From the NCBI GenBank assembly GCA_033064195.1, contig JARBJD010000166.1:1-64000 (forward strand): a stretch of DNA of 64,000 bases, read 5' to 3'. How positions within the stretch are numbered: the stretch's first letter is position 1; every line of letters begins with the position of its first letter. Both the position numbers and the translations under genes were made by a program. The DNA comes from Blattamonas nauphoetae. Lineage: Eukaryota > Preaxostyla > Oxymonadida. The notes beneath the pieces were generated by a model that worked only from the letters and a program-made list of their open reading frames with translations, ran no database searches and had not been told where the DNA came from. This document shows positions 43,064 through 55,956 of this stretch, in pieces.

Positions 43064-45581
43064 ATGACACAAAAGCTCAAATTATCCATTACGAAACCTT
43101 CATCCCCCCAGCAAGTGCTCACTAACATGGTGTTCATTCATAAAGACGCCTTCAAGACACTGTTCGAGAAAGTTCGTCTGGCTCCAGGAAATAAGCCACT
43201 TGTGCGCATTGTATCAGCTGAACAATCTTCCTCTACCCCAATCCCAGTGTTTTATTACATAGAAGCAGCATCTGGATGCGAAGCTGAACAAATAATGTTG
43301 AATCCTCTTCAACGAGACCTCCTTGGTGAGGAAGGAAAGATGGTTGAAGTTGAAGTGGCATCAGTCAATATCTTTCCACAGGCTACTGATCTGACAATGA
43401 CAATCCAACCATTTAATGCAAAACAAGGAAAGAAAGTCGAGTTCAAGGGCGAAGAACTCAGAAATATCCTCTTTTCAAACTTTGAAGACCATATTCTCAA
43501 GCTAAACCAAGGTCTCATGGTTTCTATTGACAAAAAGAATTACATTATGCGGTCTCTAACATACCAAGTCAAAGCTGCGAACCGAGATGCAAAAGAGCAA
43601 GCAGTGGCAGAACTCATGGGAAAAACAACAACAGCTGGAAACAAAGATGTCCCATTTCGATTGTGCAAGGAAACAAAAGTCATTTTTTCAACTGATCCAA
43701 GAGGGCTCGTCTCTGTCAAGGAAGCCACAAAAGGGTGTGCTTATCTTCTCCTCCTCTCATCTCCAACCTCTCTCAATAATTCCAAACCTCAGAATGGATC
43801 TCTTCAAAGAAAATGTGTCTGCGGAGTCTCTGGGGATTGGTGGCCTATCGACCGAACTCCACGAAATCGTCCGTCGAACGCTTCTTTCAAGAACTCTCTC
43901 TGCGGAAGAAGAACAGGAACTCCAAGCAACTCATGTCCGAGGTCTTCTTCTTTATGGCCCCCCTGGAACGGGAAAGACGTTGATCGCACGTCAGATCGGA
44001 AAAATGCTCAACACTCGCGAACCAGTGGTTGTTTCTGGTCCCGAAATTCTCAACAAATATGTTGGTCAATCAGAAGAAAACATTCGAAAGCTGTTCGCCG
44101 AAGCAGAGAAAGATTTGCAGGAAAATGGAGATCTCAGTGATCTTCATCTGATCATCTTCGATGAAATCGATGCCATCTGCAAAGCCAGAGGAACATCGTC
44201 TGGTGGGACTGGAGTGGGAGACTCGGTGGTCAACCAGCTTCTGTCGAAGATGGACGGTATCAACTCTCTGAACAACATCCTCGTCATTGGCATGACAAAC
44301 AGAAAGGACCTCATTGATCCTGCGCTTCTTCGTCCTGGCCGTTTCGAAGTCCACATCGAAATTCCGCTTCCGGACGAGACCGGTCGCTTGGAGATCCTGC
44401 GAATCCACACAAAGCGGATCAGGGACGGGAACTACATGTCGCCTGATGTTGATCTGGCTGACATCGCTCGCCGTGCAAAGAACTACTCCGGTGCCGAGTT
44501 GGAAGGAGTTGTAAAGTCGGCACTGAGTCGAGCCATTGACCGGAAGGTGTCTGCACAACATGCCAACACAATTCTTGGAGACGTCTCGAGGAACGACCAG
44601 CCGACTCCTCAGAGCGAGAACAGGATCGTCGTCCTTCCGTCGGACTTCCTCTCCGCTCTCGACGAGGTCCACCCGCAGTTCGGAACAGTTGAGAGCGACC
44701 TCCATCTCTTCATGCAATCTGGGATTGTCCGGTACGGACCGGAATTCGACTCGATTGCCAGCCGCATCCTCTCCCTCCTCCGCCCTGACGTCAAAGGACG
44801 CATCGACATGAACCAATGGGTCCAGCGAGTTCCTCCAATTGCTGGAGATCGCCAGAGCTGGTCAACAGGAAGTTGGACACGCTCATTGCTCCTCGCTGGC
44901 CAGAAGGGGACAGGATCCACTGCACTTGCTGCATACATTGCACAGATCAGCGGATATCCCTTCGTTCGCATTGTCACGCCCGGCTCGATCACATCGAAAG
45001 GGTCGGACATCAACTCCTTCCAGCGGATCATCACCGACGTCTTCCAAGACGCTCTCAAGTCGCCGTGGGCGCTTGTCGTGCTGGACGGATACGACCACTT
45101 CATCCGTTTCACCAACCACGCCAACTACAACCAGTCAATTGCGTATGCGTTGTCAGATTGGATCCACTACGTCCCACAGGAGGGGCACCGTCTTTTCATC
45201 ATCGCCACCACCTCGCGCTACGAGCAGCTGCATGGAGAGCCAGATGCGTTCACGTCGCTGATTGATCTGGAGGAGGAGAGAGCAGCAATGGAGAGTCGCA
45301 GGAGCGAGATGCAGGACGACTCGGATTTGGTCGAGATTCTCGAGATGGATAAGAGAACCGAAAAAGGAACAAGTGACAACTCGCTCCTGAACCCGTTCAC
45401 AACCATCATTCCGGTGCCTCCAATTGTCAAGAAGGAGAGCATCGCGACAGTCTTGAAGGAAATCAACCCAAGTAGGAGTACAGACTCAGTTGAGAAAATG
45501 TCGAGTCTTCTCCATTCGAAGGGATCAATTGGAATTAAGAAGCTTATGCAGCTTGCGGAGGGACAGAAAGGCAGCCAATAA
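43064..45581 (+). CDS. NSF: N-ethylmaleimide-sensitive factor (NSF/Sec18)
   Basis: Exons 43064-43734 and 43793-45581 with a 58-nt intron give 819 residues. The N domain (to ~210) binds SNAP; D1 begins GIGGLSTELHEIVRRT and has Walker A GPPGTGKT and Walker B LIIFDEIDAI plus a GMTNRKDLIDPALLRPGRFE second region. D2 follows (~490-740). NSF disassembles SNARE complexes after membrane fusion. The D2 P-loop reads AGQKGTGSTAL, so the expected Lys (GKT) is replaced by Ser, and its Walker B reads VVLDGYDHF. D2 normally keeps ATP to hold the hexamer, so this is unusual. I start at the ATG at 43064 since the preceding open frame lacks family similarity. Confidence 0.95.
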
Positions 45582-45726
45582 TTCTTTCTTTTCATTTCGC
45601 TGTCAACACCACTCTTCTTCTTTTCATCTTTACCAGAAGTTTCCAGAAATGATCTACGAATCGAATTCATTGATCAAAATCACTTCCAAGTTCGTATCCA
45701 CGTGTCTGAGATTGTCCCCATAAAGA

Positions 45727-46696
45727 ATGTCGTACGACAGAGCTCTCACTGTTTTCTCCCCAGATGGCCGGCTTTTCCAAGCGGAGTATGCCATGGAAGT
45801 TGTTAAGAAAGGTGCTGCTGTTGTAGGTGTCAAGGGATCAGATTGTGTTGTATTTGCTCTGGAAAAATTCGAAACCAAAAAACTCCAGGATTCTCGGACA
45901 GTGAAGAAAGTCGGAGCTGTGGATACTCACATCGCGATGGCATATGCCGGTCTTTCTGCTGATGCTCGAGTTCTTCTCAATAAGGTTTGTTTCTCCGAAG
46001 ATAATCTAATCAATTTTTCCGTTGTCGTCAAATATATGTCTTTGCATTCGAAACATCAATACTCCTACTTCATTCAACATATTTGTTCATTTATTCCTTA
46101 CAGGCACGTCTTGAATGCCAGAATTATCGCCTCAGAATGGACTCGGAATGCACCATCGAATACATCTCACGTTATGTCGCGAGCATTCAACAGGTATATT
46201 CACGATTTGAATTTCCTAAATCATTCTATATTGCTTTATGTTGCATTCCTCTTCTTCCGATAGAAATATACACAACAGGGAGGAGCTCGTCCATTCGGAT
46301 TATCAACACTCATCGCTGGCTTTGACCGTGATCATACTCCTCATTTATTTGTTACAGATCCAACAGGTTCATCGACGGAATGGAAAGTCTGTTGTTTTTT
46401 CTCCATTATCATCAATATAGGCAACAGCAATTGGCCGTAACAGCGATCCGGTGATCGAATATCTTGAAGCATCATATAAGCCAACTAATAATATTGATGA
46501 GACAATTGATCTTGCGATGAAAGCACTCCTTGAGGTTGTGGATACTGGTTCAAAGAATATCGAAGTTTGTGTGATCGAAGATGGAAAGCAGATGAAGCTT
46601 CTCTCTGACGCAGAAACCACAGCTTGCATCGAGAGAGTAGAGGGAGAGAAGAAGAAGGAGGAAGAGGAGAAACGCAAAAAGGTGATGCAGCTTTAA
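45727..46696 (+). CDS. PSMA7: 20S proteasome subunit alpha type 7
   Basis: Exons 45727-45984, 46104-46193, 46264-46386 and 46421-46696 (introns of 119, 70 and 34 nt) give 248 residues, the same length as human PSMA7. The start [18 protein letters not shown] is the alpha-subunit N-terminal helix; [20 protein letters not shown] and [16 protein letters not shown] follow; the charged C-tail [12 protein letters not shown] is typical. It forms the gated outer alpha ring of the proteasome core. The sequence is closest to type 7 (yeast Pre6). RPN1 of the same complex lies ~10 kb away on the other strand. Confidence 0.95.
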
Positions 46697-47025
46697 CTCT
46701 TCACCATTCATCATTAATTTCATCTCACAATTTCATATTTCATTATGCCCTCATTTTTTGGTCTATCATGTAATTTTTCACATACTCTCTCAATCCTTAT
46801 TCCATGTCACCCATTCATCGTGACAATTCCTACAGTCGAACAATTTGTCAATCCATGTCCCACAAAATTCGCCGACAGCGTTGTCGTCATGTCACACCCT
46901 CTCAATGTCCTCCCGAAACCAAAGGCTCGATTTAGAAAGGGTTTCTAGCTCCTTTTTTGTTGCAATTTCTCGTATTTCTCCATTTTATCAATTCCTCCAA
47001 CACTCACAACATCTCCGAAGACGAA
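46697..47025. other. Intergenic spacer
   Basis: 329 bp with short open frames. I see no gene or repeat. Confidence 0.5.
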
Positions 47026-49558
47026 ATGAAGTTTGGGAGAGGAGAACTCGAAGATATGGAACTTGAACGCAAACTTCTCGATGATATTCGAAAGAAAAAG
47101 CGTTAGCTATTCCATGAAATTTCATATATGTTCATCTTTTTCCATTCTAGAGTTAGATGCCCAAAAATCAGCCGAAACCGGATCTTCAACGAGGTCAAAT
47201 TCTTCTGGTAGCAAGCCAAAAGAGAAAACATCTCAATCATCTCAGTTTTCGTCGAATACAAAGCCTACTGCAAGCTCTTCTTCGAATGGAACATCCAGCC
47301 TGCTATCTGGGCCACCAAAAGCAAAACAACCATTTCAACGAAAGCCGAATCCTGTTCAGCCGAAGCTACACCAAGAACGCCGACAGTCTCCGTCGCCAAG
47401 CACGGCTGAACCCCAATCCCATACTCAATCGTCGTCAGCACTTCCAGCCACTTCCACCATCTCTGATAAACCAATATACACCCCAACAGGTCTTGATTCA
47501 TCCCACCTTCAACTTCATGCTTCATTCTCACAAGCTGAACAACCAAAACCAAAAATGAAACCGAAGCCTCTCTCGCGACCCTCGTCAGCCAAAACAAAAT
47601 CATCTCAAGAGACGTCTCCACAACAAGCATCGCACCCGCCTTCTCGCCCACGTTCGGGATCTCGCCCAAGCAGTGCGAAGAAGGATCAGCCAGCAACAAA
47701 CACATCACCCTCCCAACCGAAACAGACTGCAACAGGAAACTCGCTGCGAGAGCATCTCAAACAGCGGCGAGAAGCGGAAGAGCAAAAAGAAGCGTTTATT
47801 TCATCAGAGTTTCGAAGCCAGGGTGATCAGCATGCAACAGAACTGTTGTATGCAGCTTCTCGGAAGCAAAAACCGGAAGTGAAAAAGACACCGATTGTGG
47901 AGAAAGACACAAGTCTGATCACGGTCATGGCCCAGCGCTTGCAGGGAGCAGAGGAGGAACTGAAAGCAGCCAAGTTTGAGTTGGAAGGGCGAAGGAAGGA
48001 GGCGACGAGGTTGAGGCAGGAACGGGATCTTCTGAAGGAACAAGTCAAAAATGGAGACATGCTGTTTGTGTTGGAGGAAGAGAACAGGCAGCTTCAACGA
48101 GACAATGAGTCGATGAAACAGTTTCTGAGAGATTACGGAATGGAGTGGGTGGGAGAAGAGGACGGGGGAAGCAACACGAAGCAGAAGTCCAACATCTCGT
48201 CGCCGAAGAAGCCAAAAGCAAAAGCGACGAAACCACCTCCATCGCCACCAGACCGCGCAACACTCTTCTCTTCACAAGAGCAGCGGAGAGACAGGAAGAA
48301 GACGACTATCCAGCCAAGTGAGGACTGGGGCAGTGTGGGATACTGTCTGGGCGGAGATGAGCGAGCGTATGAGAAGGTCCGGAAAATCAAAAGCAACGCC
48401 CCGCCAACCCCGGTCGGTTCTCGTCCCATCAACACTTCTGAGCAGGCACCAGTCTTCTCGTACGCCTTCAGAGCGGGTGATCAGCCGTCACTCGTTCCGT
48501 CGGATGAGCCGTTCATGTCCGTCTTCGCCTCGCCGCGGAAGGGAGCTCCGTCAGTCTCGTTCCCGTTCAACATTCAGCAACTCCTTCGCAGCCTCGACAA
48601 GCTGAACTACGTTGCTGGGGAAGGGCGTGCGTCTGTGGTGAAGAAGGAGAACGGGGCACATAAGTTTGAATATGCTCAGACGATCCCGCTCACTCTCTTC
48701 GACGACGGGTTCATGCTCTTCTCGGGACCATTCCGCCCTTTCAACGAGGAGAAGAACGTCGCCTTCTTCGAAGATCTCACTGACGGGTACTTTCCGTGGG
48801 AGCTGAAGGAGAGATATCCGAACGGGTGCATCTTCGCTTTCAAGAATCACGTGACGGAGAAGTACGAGGAGTGGGAGAGGAGCAAGGGGAGGTTGGCGAG
48901 TGGAGCGAACAAGTCGAAGGAGAAGCCGAAGTCCAAGATCGTTCTGATCGACGGCGAGATTGTGGATGTGGCTGAGCGGTTGGAGAGACGACGAGAAGAA
49001 AGGAGGAATGGGGGGAAGTCGGAGAAAGGTGGAAAGGTGAGTGGAAAGAAAGAGGAGACGCTTCTTCCTGTGGATGGAGAATGGGTGAACGATGACGGGT
49101 GGCAGTTGGGGAAGCGCGGATTGAAAAGGCTTCCAAAAGCCAAACCACAAGACGGAGATGACAACGAAGGGCTTGTCATGATTGTGCCGACCGATGAAGC
49201 AAAACACGCGCTGCTGAAACTGTCGGTGAAGAAAGATGAACTCGTCGATGTGGACAGTCTGGACATCTCTTTTCTCATCTCTCTTCCTTCTTTTCTCTCC
49301 CTTTCAGAACTGGTCGCTTCGGTGGCTTCCGATGTCCTTCCGATCGTCCTGCGGATGGATGGCTTCGACCTCCCTCTCCTCTGCCTGGTCAACGTCAACG
49401 ACTCTCCAGACGCCCTCCTCACTTCCGTCTCTCCGGCTCTGTCCAGCTTCTCGCTCTTTATTCCTTCACAAAAGAAGTGCTTGAAGGTGGAGGATATCAA
49501 TGTTCCAATCAAACAGATGAACTTGGTTCCAATGGAAATTGTCATCATTTCGACGTGA
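47026..49558 (+). CDS. UBXN11-like SEP-domain protein
   Basis: Exons 47026-47101 and 47151-49558 with a 49-nt intron give 827 residues. The first half is Ser/Pro/Gln-rich and disordered; a coiled coil (LQGAEEELKAAKFELEGRRK onward) lies at ~300-360. A SEP domain follows near 500-600, with IQQLLRSLDKLNYVAGEG, IPLTLFDDGFMLFSGPFRPF and DLTDGYFPWELKERYPNG, which is the UBXN11/Socius form of the domain. The C-terminus may be a weak UBX fold but has no clear FPR-loop. SEP-UBX proteins are p97 cofactors. Low-complexity regions limit certainty outside the SEP domain. Confidence 0.82.
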
Positions 49559-50273
49559 TTCTTTTCTCCCTCTTTCTTATAATTAGTGTCTTGTTTTCAC
49601 TTCAGCCAGTTTCACTTTTTTGCTGTTTTCCTTTATCGTATATTAAAATAGACACTTTCTCATTACATGAACTTAGATCCGACCCGCAAGTATCAATATC
49701 GCTCATCACACGAAACATCGCTGATGTATGTTACGCTTACGCATGCTGCTCACTCATATATTCATCCCATTCGTGTTTCTAAGCTGACTTTTGATGGCTT
49801 CTTAGAGTCAATTAACCTTGGGAAAGATAAATGCGATATGAAGCAACTCTCCACTTTTCTCATGAAAAAATGGTTCATGCTTTTTCGCAATAGTACTAAT
49901 CTCATCTTTTGATCGTTTATTTTCGATTTGTTCAATATTATTCTCACTCTTCTCTTCCTCAGAGATATCCAAGCCTTTTCGCCAATTTCTCATTCATCCT
50001 CCTCCTCTCAATTATCTCCATTTGAATTATCTCCTTTTACACTCCCCAAACACTTCCTGTCAATTTAGTCATTTTCTTGACGCAACTCTTCTCATTCACC
50101 ATTTCATAAGCTTTACCAAAACTTCAAAAAGTTCACAAAAATCAAGCATGTTCACACTTGCTTCGCGGGAAATCCCGAGATAAAAAAACGAGTCCGGTAT
50201 TAGTTTTATTGAGTAAAACATCTTGGATTCCCAGTTGCAAACGTAGATCCCAGATCGAAACAGCAAGGAAAAA
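49559..50273. other. Intergenic spacer
   Basis: 715 bp of AT-rich sequence with only short unrecognised frames on both strands. I see no RNA gene or repeat. Confidence 0.5.
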
Positions 50274-52356
50274 ATGCTCCATCTCGCATTTTCTATTTCC
50301 GTCTTCTTGGCATATGCACTTGATCCATTTACTGTGCGTGTGAATACGCAGCTGGAAAAACTTGGAGAAGTTACTACGAGCCCTGACGGTGAGGTTTACT
50401 GACTTTTCATACATTTTCTTCAATCAGTATGTCTCGTATCTGACCAGCAAACTCAACATCGAAAAAGGAACAACCACACGGACATGGTATATTCAAAATA
50501 TTCAGACACTTGAAACGATCACCCAAGATGTCTCTAGTGCGCCAATCCACGATCTTGTCTGGACACCACATAAAGACCTTATTTCATTCATCAGTGATGA
50601 TAACACTGGTTCCCACCTGAAATATTACAGTGTATCAACAAAGAAGATCGTTACTCTGTTTGACTCGCCCATCCCAATCTCGAATCTGAAGTGGAGTCCT
50701 GCTGAGAATGCTCTCGCCTTTTCTGCGAATGTGTATCCAAAGACAACTCTTGCCGAAACAAAAGAAAGAGATATTGCCAAGGCCAACAGGAATACAGATT
50801 CCCAGGTTTATGACCAATTGTTCCTCTTTCAGTGGGATACATGGGTTGAAGGCAAGTACAATCACGTCTTCTACATCCCCATCACGAAATCCGAAACCGC
50901 ACCTATCTATCAATCTACTGGAGATGCGACCGACGTGATGCCTGAATTTGATGGAGATTGCCCTAACAAACCGAATGGTGATAAATCTGAATTCGACTTC
51001 TCTCCAAACGGTCAGGAAATTGCATTCGTCGTACGTGGTGGTAGAGATCAAGCCTGGAGTCTTTTGAATCATATTTACGTCTTTTCGCTCACAGACAAGA
51101 CTCGAACGTGCCTCACAAAGGACTTCCCAGACGATCATTATGCCTGCCCGGTTTTCAAACCCGATGTTCAGGACGGAAGTATTCTCTATTATACGGCGTC
51201 CAACACAAAAGATTGTGAATCAGCACAGTATTTTGTCAAGAAGATCAATCGAAACACAAAAACAAACGAATTTCTCGATAAGGACTGCTGGTTCAACATT
51301 CCCGCTATCACAATCAGTGCATCCGATCCTGATACAATTTATGCCAACGTTCGAAAGCATGCCCAAAGTCTTTTGGTCCTGTTTGATGCAACGAGTGGGA
51401 AAGATAAATTGCAGATACCTGATTATGGAATCAGTTTCTTCGGAGTCGGCCCGAACAAAGACATTGTTTACCAAACCAGCAAATGGTCACATCCTCCAGA
51501 TCTGATGCTTTACACAGTTGAGAACAACACAGTCCACCAACTCACCTATCTCAACGATGAAGTTCTTTCAGGCATCCACGAATTGAAGAAACCCGAGTAT
51601 TTGTGGTTTATTGGTGCCAACAATGAAAAGGTTCAAGGACTGTACCTTGAACCTCCTGTGAAGCCCGCAGGAAAAATCCCTCTCATTCTCTACGTCCACG
51701 GTGGTCCAGAGGTGGGGTGGAGTGATGATTGGAGCTATAGATGGAATCCACAGACCATTGCGCATCAGGGATACGCTGTCTTCGCCATTAACTTCCACGG
51801 AAGTGATTCTTATGGACAGGAGTTCACAGACTCGATCCTTGGGCGATGGGGGTCGTGGCCTTTTGAGGACCACATGAAAGGAATTGGATACATTCTGGGC
51901 ACCAAGCCAGAACTGGATCCCGAACGTATTGGAGCAATGGGCGCTTCGTACGGTGGCTTCATGATCAACTGGATGCAGGGCCACACAAAGATCTTCAAGG
52001 CATTGGTCTGCCACGATGGAGTGTACGACTCTCCTTCCATGTACCACGAGACTGACCAACTTTATTTCTTTGAGGTGGAGTTCAAAGGGGCGCCGTGGGA
52101 GAAGGACTCGCTCGCGGTCCACTTCTCGCCGTCTTACTACGCAGACAACTTTGCGACCCCACAACTTGTCATCCACGGTGGAAACGACCTCAGAGTGCCC
52201 TTCTCGCAGGGCCTGATGCTCTTCACGACTCTGCAAGGAAAGGGAATCCCGTCCAGGTTTGTCAGATTCCCGTACGAGAACCACTGGGTCCTCAACCCGT
52301 ACAACTCGATCAGATGGCACGACGAAGTGATTGCTTGGCTAAAACAGTACGTCTGA
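50274..52356 (+). CDS. Secreted S9-family peptidase (dipeptidyl-peptidase type)
   Basis: Exons 50274-50393 and 50428-52356 with a 34-nt intron give 682 residues. A signal peptide is likely (MLHLAFSISVFLAYALD). The N-terminal half is the beta-propeller; the C-terminal alpha/beta hydrolase domain carries the oxyanion-side YVHGGPEVGW block, nucleophile in GASYGGFM (~residue 555), Asp in GGNDLRVPFSQG and His in ENHWVL. It should cut dipeptides or short peptides, in the endomembrane system or outside. The wording fits fungal dipeptidyl-peptidase 5 or bacterial-type acylaminoacyl peptidase. Confidence 0.92.
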
Positions 52357-52477
52357 GCACAATTTTCGCCCTTTTGTGAAAGGTACACTTCTCGAGAGGT
52401 TTTATTTTTGAACTGTTGGGTGTTTTCAGAAGACAGCAAGAGTAGCTCGTGTTCGATGTGAGCAAAAATGGGTCAGT

Positions 52478-55400
52478 TCAAGTGATTCTGTATAATCTCT
52501 TTAAATCCAGAACCAACTCTGACGCGAGCATGTACACTTCACGATCTGGCGAGTTTTGGATGAGTGCATCACACCAGATGATGGTCTCGTTGGCGTCGTT
52601 CATCAACTCGGAGAGGGAGGTGGTTGACGAGAGTGGGCAGAAGAAGCATGTGTGGATCGAAACCAGAATCTGTAGGCAGAGAAGTCATGAATGAAAAGAA
52701 GAGAGAACAGACCGCTTTGAGCAGGAAAGGAGAAGCACCCGGCCTGAAATTGTAGATCGCACGAAGGAACGACTTGGGCATGTCCGAGTGCACTGGAGAC
52801 GGTGAAAAGCCGGTGCACCAAAGGATCGTCGAGAGGGTCTGAAGAAGGACCGACAGGACGTACGAATCGTCCCCGACCAGCTGGACGGCATCTCGTGCTC
52901 TGTAGTCGTATGTGACGTGCGTCTGGCTTGTCAAGATCTTCGGCTCGAGTGGCGAGAGGAGAGCGAAGAAGAAGGCTGGTCCGTGCGGTGTGAATGCATT
53001 GATGGACTCGGGAGACGGCGGCTTCCTGTTGTGTGTGGTGTAGCCCCAGCGTCTTGTTTTGGATGGCTTGATGGAGACCGATTCGATGGGCTTGTTCTGC
53101 TCATCCAATGGGATCCTGTCTGCAGGATCTGATTCTCCCAGAATCTCAATTAATGGCTTCTTTGTTTCTGATTCTGCTGTCTTGGTTTGATTGAATTGTG
53201 TCTTTTTCGTATCTGATGAGACTGTGATTTCTTTCTGTGGATCGGGTGGGGGAGAGTCGTCAAGTTGAAGGGCGACTTCAGAGAGCGATTTCCCAGCCGA
53301 CATGAAGACCGCACTTGCTGCAAAGGAACTCAGAATCCCGACTCGGTTGGCAACAGTGACAGAATGAGAGTAGAACAAGTTGCCAAGTGTGCTGAAGAGA
53401 TGAAAAAGCGAGAAGGAACACACATTGCCACATCAGGCTTGACCGAGACGAGGAGGGACACAAGAGCTTCCTGCTTCACTCTCTCGTATTCCGGATAGTC
53501 GAAGATATTCTGGATGGTGGCCACCACTCGAGCAGCAGTGAGAGCCATGTCAACAACATCTGGTTCGGTCGAGTGAACTGCTGTTGGGATCTTCCGAAGG
53601 AGGGCCATCGCTTCCATCGGGTGCTCGTTGAGATCCATCCCCAGCAACCCGCGCACAATGCCGGTCAGCGACACTTCTGCCACGTCCAGCCAGTCTGTGT
53701 CTTTCTTGTCGAAGGAAAATGTGTTCTCCAAAACCTCATCATCGGGTGATCGTTTTGGCTGATGTGAGCCTTGGAGTTTGTAGTTGATTGATTGGTCATA
53801 GCTGATCAGTGTCGATGAGTGAGCGATTCGGTTAATCACTGCTGAGTCCAGATTGAAGGGAACAATCTCGTAGAATGAATGTTCGAGTTTTTTGCTTTTT
53901 TTCCGAATTTGGGTTCGTCGGACGAAGAGGGGACGGTCCGGATCAGAATCACTCCACGTTTCAAGTTCTTCTGAAGATGGTGCTTCCTGAGAATCTGACT
54001 CAACGACACAATCTGAACGGAGTGAAGAGATTGGGTTCTGCTCGGTTGGAGTATTTGTGATTGGAGAATCTGCAGTGGCTGTTGACGAACTGTTGTGGAC
54101 TTCTTCTTCATTGGGTTTGTTGAGGGAGAGGAGAGATTTCCAGATCCTGTCCTTCTCCTCCTTCCATTCATTAATTCTGGAGACATCACTTTTGTCGATC
54201 TCAACACCAGTGATGGAATGCAGCTGGAACATGACGCTCGTGTCAGAGTCGCTCCAAGAAACGGGGTCGCTGGGGTCCGGAAGACTTCTGTCAAATCCAT
54301 CATATTCGAATTTGAGTGGTTCTGTTGCCTCGAGCGGGTTGTCTTGTTTCGGCTGGAGATGCGGGGCAAAGAGTTCAGTGACGATCATCGCACATTCTCG
54401 GATGAGAGCGGTTGGCGAGGAGAGGAGGGAGTTCAGAGAGGTGAGGATCTGAAGAGAATGAGAGGAGATAAGCTCGGAGGAAGTCGGAATGTTGCTGGCA
54501 TTGGGTGAGATCACAATTTGATGGGAGGAAGATAGAAACGAGCAAGCTTGGCAGGGGGTTTCCGCGGAGAGCGGCTGCAGACGAACAAGATCCAGTTTGG
54601 ATGACGAGTCGACGCAGCGACACAGGAGACCGAGGGCATGTGCCAGATGCAGAACTGAGTCTCGTGAAGGGTGTTTTTGGGTTCCAGTTTGGTTCCAAAG
54701 TGCGATGAGTGTTTTGAAAATGGAGGGAATTGAAGGAAACAGATGTTCGGATTCCATATTTTGAAATTGGGACACGAAGAGTGATGAGATGAAGAGGGAA
54801 TCCACAGCAATCGGAAGAGTCTCGATGGAAAGTGGTCGGATGGTCACGAAATGATGGTCCAGGAGTCGGGCGAAGGACGAGATGTAGACACCCACAGACT
54901 CCAGATGGGAGTGGTGTGGACAGAGTTTGTCTAAATAATGTCGGCATTCCATCTCGACAGTGAATGCAGTCGATACCATACACACAAGACACATTGTTAT
55001 GAGAAGGTGGAGATTGTTTGTGCTGCTTTGGGGCTCTGTGCCCTGACTGAACCATGCTGGAAGGCTGAAGAATGACTGCTGAACGGAAGGGGATCGAGAT
55101 GCCTTCAGTGTTTTGAGACCACCAAGCTCAATAAATCGGAAGAGGAATGTTTCGAGTGAATATGGAGGTAGTTGAGGAAGGAGCTCAACACAGATCCCCA
55201 GAAAAGGAGGGCAGGCTAAAAGAGCAGAGAAAACGTGTGTGGGGATCGAAGTTGGAGGTTGATTCGGTGAGAATTTGAGATTGGTACAGAGATGAAGGAA
55301 TAAAGTGTGTGCTACTTCATCGGGATACCCTGCATTTATCAATTGTGATGTCATCTTGTGGCATACACTTCTGATCGAGCGAGATGATTCATCATTGTTT

Positions 55401-55956
55401 GTTTTGAAGAGAATGGAGAACGTACATGTTAATAAATGATTATAAAAGTGTCTGAAAAGTTGGTAAAAAACAAAATAGACCTTGGTCGAAAGAATTCTGG
55501 AGTTTTCTGCCCGAGAATCGACCAGATGACGTTTGGGAGATTCACGAATGAACGACAAAATAAACCAACGTCAAAATCATTTGAAACAACTGCAACTGCT
55601 TCTAATAGTGTGGAAAGGGAATCTTGGCAGATTGTCTCCATTATATTGACATAGAACATGGTTTGTTTCGACATTTGTGTTGTTGTTGGAGAATTCAAAG
55701 TAGAAGGCGCATTTAAATGAGATAAAATTGACGTAAGCGACCAAAAAGCCTCGAATAGTATTGAGAAATCTTGTGTAATCGGCAAAATAAGAAGATCCTT
55801 GACAGTTTGAATCGGTGCAGTTTTAAGAAGATTAGTTGTAAAATCTGGTGATAAAATTTTAGGAAGAAGCTTTTTGCGTTGTGATGGATCATGGTGAAAG
55901 GTGAAAAGGATGTGTTGAGGATAATTATCGGTGTGGGATTCTGAAGATGAGTTCAT
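52478..55956 (-). CDS. TELO2: TELO2 (Tel2), TTT complex subunit
   Basis: Exons 55481-55956, 53424-55370, 52713-53391 and 52478-52669 (introns of 110, 32 and 43 nt) give 1097 residues. The C-terminal half matches Tel2: DWLDVAEVSLTGIVRG, a helical repeat, ITLGNLFYSHSVTVANRV at a splice junction, then KTRRWGYTTHNRKPP and the final LASELVLDLKRLYRIT. Tel2 works with Tti1 and Tti2 to stabilise PIKK kinases such as ATM and mTOR. The N-terminal half is weakly conserved with an acidic linker (DSDPDRP). The length is longer than the human protein (837) mainly from linkers. The 3' end overlaps nothing and lies 121 bp from the S9 peptidase stop, tail to tail. Confidence 0.87.
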
